From assembly GCA_035654835.1 (NCBI GenBank), contig DASRVZ010000036.1, positions 1-22,236 on the forward strand: a stretch of 22,236 nt of DNA. Direction: 5' to 3'. The translations under genes and the position numbers were made by a program. Under the pieces are notes generated by a model. It ran no database searches. It saw nothing but the letters and a program-made list of their open reading frames with translations, and was not told the DNA's origin. The DNA is from UBA4719 sp035654835. GTDB taxonomy: Bacteria > Actinomycetota > Actinomycetes > Actinomycetales > Dermatophilaceae. This document shows, piece by piece, positions 14,059 through 21,926 of this stretch; positions within the stretch are counted from its first letter, which is position 1; every line of letters starts with the position of its first letter.

Positions 14059-14605
14059 ACGTGGAAGTGCACCGTAGTGCAGCTCGTCCTGAGGGCGGAC
14101 CCTTCACATCTCCGCAGGCGACGGCGAGGTGGGCGCTGCTACTTCAAGCTGGGCAGTCCCCCTGCCCAGTGGACGGACCCGGCAACCCTCATCTGGCCCA
14201 CGGACAACTCCTGGTGCGTCGCTACCGAGGTCGACTTCGACTCGACCCTCATCGCCGGCGATAAACACCTCATCGACGGGCAGGATGACGCCGTTGACGT
14301 TGCTGGCATCACTGCTGGCGAGCCAGGTGATCGACGCGGCGAGTTCGTCGGCCTCGGCGAGCGTGGGATGACGGCCACGGGCCCAAGGGAATCCGTGCGA
14401 ACGCCAACCAACAAGTGTGCCGGTTCGGGAAGCCCGTCCCTGGCGCTTGCGTGACCCCCTATTGGAGGCGTGCTTCAACGCGGCTGTCCCACATCGGGGG
14501 TTTCAACGCGGCATTGACTTCAGCGGTTTTCGACTCCCGCGATGTCAATATCGGTAGGGTCAAACCGCATCTGATTCTGCTCGATGACCTCTCAGGGATG
14601 ACTTC
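14059..14605. other. Intergenic region with an SDR remnant and short repeats
   Basis: No intact gene. It holds an SDR C-terminal remnant on the minus strand (listed separately), an 11-bp direct repeat TTCAACGCGGC (14474-14484 and 14502-14512), and an inverted pair ATTGAC (14513-14518) / GTCAAT (14544-14549) upstream of the ABC exporter genes, which could mark its promoter region. None of these is strong evidence of function. Confidence 0.45.
14245..14370 (-). pseudogene. C-terminal remnant of a short-chain dehydrogenase
   Basis: The minus frame contains TLAEADELAASITWLASSDA followed by SNVNGVILPVDEVFIAG. This is the end of a classical SDR: the E/A-D-E-L/I-A helix, WLAS-DAS, and the V-N-G-x-x-L-P-V-D strand that closes the fold, with the usual GG after VD changed. 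The catalytic and Rossmann parts are missing upstream, where only unrelated basic sequence is read. The frame runs on past the expected end into DEGRVEVD. I regard it as a gene fragment. It might be the other end of the SDR whose first codons remain at 9678-9734, but nothing proves this. Confidence 0.6.
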
Positions 14606-15334
14606 ATGACGCAGACATCGCCACCTGCGACGCTGGCATCGCTGACGGGGGTGGAGCGCACGTACGGCTCGGGTGAGAGCGCGGTGCACGCCCTGCGAGA
14701 TGTCGGGCTGGAGATCGGTCGCGCCGAGCTCCTCGTGGTGCTTGGGCCGTCCGGTTCCGGCAAAACGACCCTGCTCAACGTGCTGGGCGGCATCGAACGC
14801 CCGACGGCGGGCCGGGTGGTCGTCGAGGGTCATGATCTGACCACAGCCGACTCCCATTCCCTGACCCTGATCCGCCGGGACGTCGTCGGATTCGTCTTCC
14901 AGTTCTTCAACCTCATCTCCTCGTTGACCGCCCGGGAGAACGTCGCGGTGCTCGCTGAGCTCACGGGTCACGACCAGCCTGGGCGAGTTGATGCGGTGCT
15001 GTCCGATGTCGACCTGACCGACCGGGCAGAGCACTTCCCCAGCCAGCTCTCCGGTGGGCAGCAGCAGCGGGTGGCCGTCGCCCGCGCCCTGGTGAAGTCA
15101 CCATCCCTGCTGTTGTGCGACGAGCCGACCGGCGGGCTCGACCTGGAGACCGGCCGCACGGTGCTTGCGCTCTTGCAGCGCGTCGTGATGGAGCAGGGTC
15201 GCACGGTCGTCATCGTCACTCACAACAGTGCGATCGCCGCGATGGCCGACCGGGTGGTGCACATGCGTTCGGGCAAGATCGTCTCCGATACGCAGGTGGA
15301 CCACCCCGTCGCGGCGTCGGAAGTGACGTGGTGA
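14606..15334 (+). CDS. ABC transporter ATP-binding protein, MacB/LolD type
   Basis: ATPase of 242 residues that powers the permease encoded immediately downstream. All ABC motifs are present: Walker A GPSGSGKTT (47-55), Q-loop Gln99 in FVFQFFNL, signature LSGGQQQRVAVARAL (148-162), Walker B LLLCDEPTGGLD (168-179), and switch His206 in VTHN. The FQFFNL-type Q-loop and the single FtsX partner place it in the MacB/LolD/FtsE mechanotransmission class, which moves lipids, lipoproteins or peptides at the outer membrane-face rather than importing solutes. Its TGA overlaps the GTG start of the permease (15331-15334), giving translational coupling. The ribosome site is a modest AGGGATG upstream of ATG 14606. 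The substrate is unknown. Confidence 0.92.
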   Translation: MTQTSPPATLASLTGVERTYGSGESAVHALRDVGLEIGRAELLVVLGPSGSGKTTLLNVLGGIERPTAGRVVVEGHDLTTADSHSLTLIRRDVVGFVFQFFNLISSLTARENVAVLAELTGHDQPGRVDAVLSDVDLTDRAEHFPSQLSGGQQQRVAVARALVKSPSLLLCDEPTGGLDLETGRTVLALLQRVVMEQGRTVVIVTHNSAIAAMADRVVHMRSGKIVSDTQVDHPVAASEVTW

Positions 15335-17730
15335 GCGAGGAGCGTTCGCACCGCGGCAGTCCCACCCTGCGCACAAAGCTGGTCCGCGACATACGCCGAC
15401 AGAGCGCACAGTTCGCGGCACTGACCCTGATGGTCTTTCTCGGGGTCGCACTGTTCGCTGCGTCTTATGACGCCTACCGCAACCTGAGCGACTCCTACGC
15501 CCAAGTGTTCACAGCGGAACAATCCGCCGACCTATGGGCGCAGGCCGCTACCCCCGCTCAGGCTGCGCCTCTTGCTCACCAACTGGGGAAGGCGAGCGGC
15601 GTCCGGGCAGTGGCGGTCCGAACCCAGGCCGACCTGCCGTTGCGGGTGGGTGCGGACAAGCTCCGCGGCCGGGTCGTGGGCATCCCCGAAGGCGCGCAGC
15701 CGGTCGTCGATCGGCTGACAGTGCTCGAGGGCCGCTACCCGGCGACGGCCCGGGAGGTGGCGGTGGAACATCACCTCGCCGCGCACTTCAACCTGCACCC
15801 CGGGGCCAGCGTCTCCGTGCTCGGCCCCGAGGGCTGGCGGCCGGTTACCGTCTCGGCAGTCGTCTCCTCGGCGGAGTACCTGTGGCCGGCTCGGAGCCGC
15901 CAGGAGCCGATCACCACGCCGGAGGACTTCGGGGTGGTGTTTGCCCCGCAGACCATCCTGAACGCCATCGCGCCGGATGCCGCGGCGCAGGTGCAGGTGC
16001 TGCTCACCGACCAAGCGCGCTCCGGCGGGACGCTCGCCGTGCTGGAGGCGCAGGCACGTCGCCTCGGTGCAACTGCGGTGACCAGCCGTGCTGAGCAGGC
16101 GTCCAACTCGCTGCTGCAGGAGGACATCAAAGGATTCAGCGAGCTCTCGTTCCTCTTCCCGCTGTTGTTCCTCACCGCGTCCGGTATGGCGACGTACGTC
16201 TTGCTCACCCGGCGGGTGGACGCCGAGCGCGAGGTCATCGGGATGCTCCTGGCCTGCGGGGTCAGCCGACGCACCGTTCTGCGCCACTACCTCGCCTACG
16301 GGCTGGCCGCGGGAACGGCGGGGGCGCTGCTCGGGGTCGTGGCCGGTGAGGCGTTGGCGCACGTCGTCAGCCGCTTCTACCTGCAGGCGATCGACCTACC
16401 CGCTTCCCTCGGCGTGCTGGCCGCTGCCAGACCCAGCACCATCGCTCTCGGCCTGGCGTTCGGGGTCGGCGCAGGTGCGCTCTCCGCGCTCGCCCCCGCG
16501 CTGGCCGCCTCACGGATGGCGCCGGCCGAGACGATGCGCGGCGTCCTGCCACCCAGGACGGGCAGGCTCAGCCTGTTCGAGCGGCTCGTCCCGCCGCTGC
16601 GCCGCGCACCTGTCACGGTCCGACTGGTCCTGCGCGGGGTGGGTCGCAACAGGCGCCGGACGACGTTCACCATGGTTGGTGTCGTGATGTCCCTGCTGGT
16701 GATCCTGACCTCGTGGACCATGCTCGACACCATGTCCTCGCTGCTGAACGTGCAGTTCGGGCAGGTCGCACGCCAGGATGCCCGGGTCGACCTCCTCGGG
16801 CCTGCCGACGCAGCCGCCCTTGATCGGCTTCGATCGGTCGACGGCGTCGCACAGGTAGAGCCGCTCGCGCAGGCTCCCGTCACCTTGGTGGCCGGGGACC
16901 GGTCGTACCCGACCGCACTGGTCGCGCTGCCTGCAGACACCACCATGCACGGCTTCCGCCTTGCCGGCGGCGGATCGACCACCCTGGCGACTCTGCCAGC
17001 AGGCTCTGTCCTGGTCGGTCAGGCAGTGCGCGACCGGTTGGGCGTTGGCACGGGCGCCACGCTCACCATGATCGGGCCGGACGGATCACCGCACAGCGTT
17101 CGGATCGGCGGTCTGCTGGATGAGCCTCTCGGGACCTACGTCTACGGGTCCTTGGCCGGGATGGACCGGCTGATCGGCCCTGTGCCGGCGCGATCGGCCC
17201 TGATCCGGCTGGACCCGGGGGCCGACCGCGACACGGTGCGTCGCGCCGTCACCAACCCTGGCGACGTGGTCGCCTACGAAGACAGCCAGGCCCTCAGGCG
17301 CGCCTTCGACGGCCTGACCGGGCTCTTCTTCGGTTTCATGGGGGCGATGCTCGCGCTCGGTGGGCTGATGGCCTTCGCCATCATCTTCACCACCATGTCG
17401 GTGAACATCGTCGAGCGCCGACGGGAGGTGGCCACGTTGCGCGCGGGCGGTGTGAGCCGACGAGCGATCTCGGGGATGATCGCGGGTGAGAACCTCCTGG
17501 TCACCCTCCTGGGCGTCGTGCCCGGGCTGGTCGTCGGAGTCCTCGGCGGCCGAGTCTTCCTCGACTCCTACTCCAACGACCAGTTCCGCCTTGACCTCGT
17601 GGTCAACCCCTTGACCCTTCTCGCCTCGGGACTGGTCATCCTGGTCGTCGCGACGCTTTCCCAATGGCCCGGGCTGCGCGCCGTCGGCCGACTCGACCTG
17701 GCCCAGGTCGTCCGGGAGCGCTCAGGCTGA
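15331..17730 (+). CDS. FtsX-like ABC permease, duplicated MacB-type
   Basis: Membrane protein of 799 residues that pairs with the upstream ATPase. It has an N-terminal helix (about 27-47), a large extracytoplasmic domain (about 48-268), three helices (about 272-292, 318-345, 370-393), a fifth helix (about 445-465), a second external domain (about 470-660) and three final helices (about 663-690, 718-740, 760-782). This duplicated 4+4 layout is typical of actinobacterial FtsX-family exporters. Cytoplasmic loops carry the twin phrases EVIGMLLACGVSRR and EVATLRAGGVSRR, the coupling segments that contact the ATPase. GTG 15331 overlaps the ATPase stop by four bases; the frame extends further upstream but inside the ATPase gene. 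Probable role is export or envelope remodelling; the cargo is unknown. Confidence 0.9.
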   Translation: MSEERSHRGSPTLRTKLVRDIRRQSAQFAALTLMVFLGVALFAASYDAYRNLSDSYAQVFTAEQSADLWAQAATPAQAAPLAHQLGKASGVRAVAVRTQADLPLRVGADKLRGRVVGIPEGAQPVVDRLTVLEGRYPATAREVAVEHHLAAHFNLHPGASVSVLGPEGWRPVTVSAVVSSAEYLWPARSRQEPITTPEDFGVVFAPQTILNAIAPDAAAQVQVLLTDQARSGGTLAVLEAQARRLGATAVTSRAEQASNSLLQEDIKGFSELSFLFPLLFLTASGMATYVLLTRRVDAEREVIGMLLACGVSRRTVLRHYLAYGLAAGTAGALLGVVAGEALAHVVSRFYLQAIDLPASLGVLAAARPSTIALGLAFGVGAGALSALAPALAASRMAPAETMRGVLPPRTGRLSLFERLVPPLRRAPVTVRLVLRGVGRNRRRTTFTMVGVVMSLLVILTSWTMLDTMSSLLNVQFGQVARQDARVDLLGPADAAALDRLRSVDGVAQVEPLAQAPVTLVAGDRSYPTALVALPADTTMHGFRLAGGGSTTLATLPAGSVLVGQAVRDRLGVGTGATLTMIGPDGSPHSVRIGGLLDEPLGTYVYGSLAGMDRLIGPVPARSALIRLDPGADRDTVRRAVTNPGDVVAYEDSQALRRAFDGLTGLFFGFMGAMLALGGLMAFAIIFTTMSVNIVERRREVATLRAGGVSRRAISGMIAGENLLVTLLGVVPGLVVGVLGGRVFLDSYSNDQFRLDLVVNPLTLLASGLVILVVATLSQWPGLRAVGRLDLAQVVRERSG

Positions 17731-17797
17731 CTGCTCAGGGTGGCATCGCCGGGAACGGAACCGGCGCAACCGACGTAGGGAATGAGATGCTTGAACG

Positions 17798-18850
17798 ATG
17801 AGTCGCGTGATGACGGCGGCCGTACTGACGAAGTTTGGTGGCCCCGAAGTGCTGGAGCTGCACCACGATTGGCCCCGTCCTCGGCCGAAGTCCCACCAGG
17901 TGGTCGTGAAAGTAACTGCGGCTGCGGTCAACAACACCGACATTTGGACACGTCAGGGAGCATATGGGCTGCCTGAAGATCCTTCGGCGCAGGCAGGCTG
18001 GCTGGGTTCGTTTGATTTTCCGCGCATCCAGGGTGGAGATATAGCCGGTGTTGTCGTCGAGGTAGGGCCGGGCGTGACCGGCGAGCTCCTGGGGCGCCGC
18101 GTGCTTGTCGACCCCGCTCTCTACGGGTCCGAGGACGAGAACGCGTCCCCGGTGGGGTACCTGGGCAGCGAGGCCGATGGCGGGTTCGCTCAGTACGTCG
18201 CCGTGGATGCGTCCCATACACATGATGTGCAGGACTCCCCGCTGTCGGACGAGCAGTTGGCGTGCCTGCCGGTGGCGTTCGGCACGGCGATCGGAATGCT
18301 CGAACGCGCGAACGTGCACGACGGCGAGACGGTGCTGGTGACAGGAGCATCCGGGGGCGTCGGACTCGCACTGGTTCAGCTGGGGGCGGCTCGAGGCGCA
18401 CACGTGCTGGCGATCACGAGTGGTTCCAAAGGGGATGCCGTGCTCGCGAACGGAGCGGCCCAGGTGTTCAACCGGGATTCACCCGACATCCTCGCCCGGA
18501 TCAAGGCTGCGGCCCCCCGCGGGCTGGACGCGGTGGCCGACATCGCCGGTGGACCGGGGCTCTCGGCCATGATGCCGATGCTTCGGGACAACGGTCGATG
18601 GGTGATCGCGGGTGCCGTCGCAGGACCGGTGGTCGAGTTCGACCTTCGTCGCCTCTACCTCCACAATGTGCAGCTGATCGGCTCCTCCATGCACACCCGG
18701 GTTCATTTCAGCCGGCTTGTCGAGCTTGCTCGCCGCGGAGATGTCAGGCCCGAGGTCAGCGGCACCTTTGCTCTGGCCGAGATCGCGGAGGCCCAGAAAG
18801 AGTTCTCTGCGCGACGACACGTCGGCAAGATCGTCTTGCTTCCCCGCTAA
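17798..18850 (+). CDS. Zinc-free MDR oxidoreductase (quinone reductase-like)
   Basis: Protein of 350 residues in the medium-chain dehydrogenase/reductase superfamily. The GroES-like half contains AAAVNNTDIWTRQGAYG and PRIQGGDIAGVVVEVGPGV (about 41-94). The Rossmann half carries VTGASGGVGLALVQLGAARGA (about 181-201), the GxGGxG-type nucleotide loop, and ends HVGKIVLLPR. The catalytic Cys/His zinc ligands and the structural four-Cys loop of alcohol dehydrogenases are absent. An insertion, ALYGSEDENASPVGYLGSEADGG (roughly 107-129), is in the region of the structural-zinc loop. It is monocistronic, starting 67 bases after the exporter and ending convergent with the ketoacyl-synthase operon. ATG 17798 is used; ATG 17810 is a near alternative, and neither has a strong ribosome site. 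Substrate unknown. Confidence 0.87.
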   Translation: MSRVMTAAVLTKFGGPEVLELHHDWPRPRPKSHQVVVKVTAAAVNNTDIWTRQGAYGLPEDPSAQAGWLGSFDFPRIQGGDIAGVVVEVGPGVTGELLGRRVLVDPALYGSEDENASPVGYLGSEADGGFAQYVAVDASHTHDVQDSPLSDEQLACLPVAFGTAIGMLERANVHDGETVLVTGASGGVGLALVQLGAARGAHVLAITSGSKGDAVLANGAAQVFNRDSPDILARIKAAAPRGLDAVADIAGGPGLSAMMPMLRDNGRWVIAGAVAGPVVEFDLRRLYLHNVQLIGSSMHTRVHFSRLVELARRGDVRPEVSGTFALAEIAEAQKEFSARRHVGKIVLLPR

Positions 18851-18910
18851 GGAACGGCTACCGGTGCAGCCGAGAGCACAGGCGTCTGATCACCCACGCC
18901 GGCCGCAAGC

Positions 18911-18927
18911 CGATCGGTCACCGATCG
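18911..18927. repeat. 17-bp perfect palindrome between convergent genes
   Basis: CGATCGGT-C-ACCGATCG is followed directly by a short tandem repeat of GCGAATC units (about 18926-18943). It lies between the MDR stop (18850) and the end of the ketoacyl-synthase gene (19026). The one-base centre is too tight for a usual terminator loop. It could be a protein site or chance in GC-rich DNA. Confidence 0.4.
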
Positions 18928-19025
18928 CGAATCGCGAATCGCGACATCGCCTGCAGGAACAACGGCCGGTATGCCCCGTTGTCGAGGAAACCGAACCTGC
19001 AGTCGGACTTCAAGCGACGTTGCGT

Positions 19026-20981
19026 CTACCCGAACGCCAGCTGGGCATCGTCGGGGGACGGCTCGGGAAGTCGTTGCGCGCTTGTCTGCGGGGATGTCCC
19101 GTTCCCTGCCGTTACGTCAGTCGAGATCGCCACGACTTCCGGATCGATGCGCATCACGCAGTACCCGGCCACGGCTCCCGCCCCGAAGCCGGGGGCGAAG
19201 ATCCGGGTGGGCTCCTTGATGACACCGTCGCGGACCGCGTCGTGGATGGCCAGCGGGATGCTCGCCGACGAGGCGTTGCCGACGGTCTCGACGTTGAAGT
19301 AGAGACCGTCTTCGCTTAGCCCTGCCCGCTTGGCGAGGTCGATCACCATCGTCTTGTTGGCCTGGTGAGGAACGATCAGGTCGATGCTCTTCAGCAGTGA
19401 TCCCTTCGCCCCGTCGGGGTCGGGCAGGACCGTGAGCTCACCGATCATCTGCTCGAGGTAGCGGCCGGCCAGCTTCTTGACCTCCGGGCCGTACACGGTG
19501 ATGTTGTTGTCGAACGCGGGGTTGGGCCAGATGATCGAGTTGACCTGGCTTGCCGGACCGCTCGCGTAGGTCTGCAGGTACTCGATGTCCGGCAGTTCTC
19601 CCGCCGGGGCCGGCCCGACCACGAACGCAGCCGCGCCGTCGCCGAAGATCATCCGGGATGGCCGGACGTTGCCGATCTTGTCCGAGAACTTCTCCACGCA
19701 CACCACGAGCACGGGGCGCTGCACCTCCTGCAGGATCCGCGTCGCATCCGAGAGGCCGTAGGCCATCCCGGCACACGCCGCGATGATGTCGCATGAGGCA
19801 TGGGTCTGGTAGATGCCCAGCTGGCCGGAGATCCAGGTCGCTATCGACGGGATGATCCGGGTACTCGTACAGGTACACACCAGCACCGCGCCGATCTCCT
19901 CGGGACCACGACCCGAGTGGGCCAGTGCAGACTTGGCCGCTTCCAGCGCGATCTCCTCCAGGCTCCTGGCGGTATAGCGGCGTGACGCGATACCCGTCTT
20001 CGCAAGGATCTCGTCTGCGGTCATCGGTGACCAGTTGTAGGCGGAGTTACGGATCAGGTCATCATTGCTGCAGACCAGCTCACCGTGAACCACGGCCAAC
20101 GCCTCGATCTTGGGCATCACCGAGAACTGGCTGCGCACGTTCACCGCCGGGTAGGGCCGCACCGGCTGGACAGCCTCCGGGGCCTTGGACCCAGCTGCGG
20201 GCGTCACGCCGGACTTCAGCCGCGCCAGGAAGTGACGAACCTCCTGGTCACGCGGGTGCATGAGCACGACATAGTCGTCATCGCGCAGCTGGCCCACCTC
20301 GACCAGCTCAGCCTGAGAGCGATCCCACGGGTACTGGTTGTGCAGCACCTTGGCCCAGCGGCTGAGTGCCTCCAGCTCGGGGACCTCCTCGGAACAGTCG
20401 ACGATGTCAGCCAGGTCGTACATCGGGAAGTCGGGGTCATAGCTGGGCAGCCGGAAGGTCAGGTTCTTCGGGTCAGACAGGATCTCGGCCACGGTGGGCT
20501 TGACCGGCTGCAGATCGGTGGCGTCATGTTTGCGATGCCCGAAGACGTCGAAGAGAGTCCCGAAGATGCGGTCCTCCACCTCGACGTTCCAAGCGGCGGG
20601 CAGCGACTCGTAGGCACCCAGAACAGCGGCGACCTTGCGGTCACCGTCCTTCCACGGTCTTACGATCGGCATGAAGACATCGGCCCGGGCGCGCGGAACA
20701 TCAGCCCAGCGGGTGGGCCTCTTCTCCCAGAGCGTCATCGAGAACCGGTTGGTCCAGAACAGGTTCAGTGCGAGGTCGCGCATCAACTCATAGCGGCTGG
20801 CGTAGGCGCCCGCCTCCACCCGGTTCAGGATGTCCGTGCCCGAGGGCGCCTTCACCTCAAAGTCGCGTCTGATCACGGCGTCCAGCTGCGCGAAGCTACC
20901 TATGACAGACAGGTCCAGCTCGGGGACGAAGTTGGAGGGAAACACGATCCGGTCATGGCGGTTTACGACGAATGGCTGCAT
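19026..20981 (-). CDS. Ketoacyl synthase III fused to an unrecognised N-terminal domain
   Basis: Protein of 651 residues, nearly twice the ~330 of ordinary FabH-type enzymes. Residues about 291-612 are a complete ketoacyl-ACP synthase III: SNDDLIRN near the start, KTGIASRRY (328-336), nucleophile Cys403 in IIAACAGMAYGL, His539 in VPHQANKTM and Asn569 in ETVGNASSAS, then the APGFGAGAVAGYCVMRI end. It should condense an acyl-CoA with a malonyl thioester. Residues 1-290 form a soluble domain with Trp/Arg-rich helices (YELMRDLALNLFWTNRFSMT) that I do not recognise, and a Pro/Ala linker (about 258-280). A 39-residue polar tail follows the synthase. AAGGA eight bases before ATG 20981 favours it over ATG 20990. 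It lies about 108 bases after a FabG/PhaB-like reductase on the same strand, suggesting consecutive condensation and reduction. Confidence 0.88.
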   Translation of the reverse strand: MQPFVVNRHDRIVFPSNFVPELDLSVIGSFAQLDAVIRRDFEVKAPSGTDILNRVEAGAYASRYELMRDLALNLFWTNRFSMTLWEKRPTRWADVPRARADVFMPIVRPWKDGDRKVAAVLGAYESLPAAWNVEVEDRIFGTLFDVFGHRKHDATDLQPVKPTVAEILSDPKNLTFRLPSYDPDFPMYDLADIVDCSEEVPELEALSRWAKVLHNQYPWDRSQAELVEVGQLRDDDYVVLMHPRDQEVRHFLARLKSGVTPAAGSKAPEAVQPVRPYPAVNVRSQFSVMPKIEALAVVHGELVCSNDDLIRNSAYNWSPMTADEILAKTGIASRRYTARSLEEIALEAAKSALAHSGRGPEEIGAVLVCTCTSTRIIPSIATWISGQLGIYQTHASCDIIAACAGMAYGLSDATRILQEVQRPVLVVCVEKFSDKIGNVRPSRMIFGDGAAAFVVGPAPAGELPDIEYLQTYASGPASQVNSIIWPNPAFDNNITVYGPEVKKLAGRYLEQMIGELTVLPDPDGAKGSLLKSIDLIVPHQANKTMVIDLAKRAGLSEDGLYFNVETVGNASSASIPLAIHDAVRDGVIKEPTRIFAPGFGAGAVAGYCVMRIDPEVVAISTDVTAGNGTSPQTSAQRLPEPSPDDAQLAFG

Positions 20982-21089
20982 GTGCCACATCCTTTTGGGG
21001 CCTCGTCAGTCTTGATGGGGCCTGGGGTATGGGTGCGGTCAGGCCCTCACTGGGCAGGTACGTTCCTTGTCTGTCTTGGCCGTTCCCAG

Positions 21090-21926
21090 TTACATGTCCA
21101 GGCCGCCGTTGACGCCCCAGACCTGGCCGGTAATGTACGCCGAGGCGTCCGCGGCCAGGAAGTGGACCACGCGCGCGATCTCCTCGGGATGGCACAACCG
21201 GCCGACCGGAATCGTCGATTTGATTCTGTCCAGCACCTTCTCCGGGACGTTCTCGAGCATCTCGGTCGCCACATAGCCGGGTGTCACCGTGTTCACCGTG
21301 ATGCCGACGCCGTTGTCCTCAAGCCTGCCCGATCGCCCGAGAATGAAGGCTGCCTCCTTGGCGAGGGCCTTGGTCAGTCCGAGCATGCCGGCCTTGGACG
21401 CGGCGTAATTGGCCTGCCCGATAGCCCCCATCTCACCGATGACCGACGAGACGAAGATGATCCGACCCGTCCCGCGCTCGACCATGTGCTCCAACACAGG
21501 CTGAGCCATGTAGAACGAGCCCGACAGGTTCACCGCAATGACCGTGTTCCAGTCCTCCACCGGCATCTTCATGGCCATCTTGTCCATGGTGATGCCGGCA
21601 TTATTGACCAGGATGTCGATCCGGCCGTGTTGGTCGAGGACCTCCTGGACCACCCGGCTGCAGTCTTCGGGCTTGGAGACGTTGCCCTGGTGAATGCTCG
21701 CGCGTCCGGGGCCGTCGAACTCACGCTCGAACTCTTTGAGGAACAGCTCGGCGTTTTCCCGGTCTCCGCTGTATCCAGCGGCGATCGACGCACCCTGTCT
21801 TGCCAGGCTCCGCGCGATGGCCGCGCCGATCCCACGGGTTCCTCCAGTGACGAGGGCAACTCGTCCCGAGAGCTTCTTACCTACTAATCCGGTGGGCTGT
21901 TCGAAAATGGTTGTGCTGATGGTCAT
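21090..21926 (-). CDS. 3-oxoacyl-ACP/acetoacetyl-CoA reductase, FabG/PhaB-like SDR
   Basis: Short-chain dehydrogenase of 278 residues predicted to reduce 3-oxoacyl thioesters to (R)-3-hydroxyacyl thioesters with NADPH. It has TGGTRGIG (27-34), NNAG (108-111), and the catalytic Ser161, Tyr174 and Lys178 in SSVIGEMGAIGQANYAASKAG. GQANYAASKAG, TVTPGYVATEM and the ending VNGGLDM are like PhaB and FabG alike. Two features stand out: a 20-residue N-terminal extension before LSGRVALVTGG, and an insertion FILGRSGRLEDN (about 194-205) where close relatives go straight to G-x-T-V-N. GGGAGG six bases upstream fixes ATG 21926. It is the first gene of a two-gene operon with the fused ketoacyl synthase, which would supply its substrate. 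Choice between CoA and ACP substrates is not visible. Confidence 0.9.
   Translation of the reverse strand: MTISTTIFEQPTGLVGKKLSGRVALVTGGTRGIGAAIARSLARQGASIAAGYSGDRENAELFLKEFEREFDGPGRASIHQGNVSKPEDCSRVVQEVLDQHGRIDILVNNAGITMDKMAMKMPVEDWNTVIAVNLSGSFYMAQPVLEHMVERGTGRIIFVSSVIGEMGAIGQANYAASKAGMLGLTKALAKEAAFILGRSGRLEDNGVGITVNTVTPGYVATEMLENVPEKVLDRIKSTIPVGRLCHPEEIARVVHFLAADASAYITGQVWGVNGGLDM

Noticed and set aside
20085..21887. Very long plus-strand open frame (600 codons) opposite the synthase and reductase genes
   Set aside because: It is antisense to two well-supported enzymes, has no domain, and arises from the codon bias of high-GC genes.
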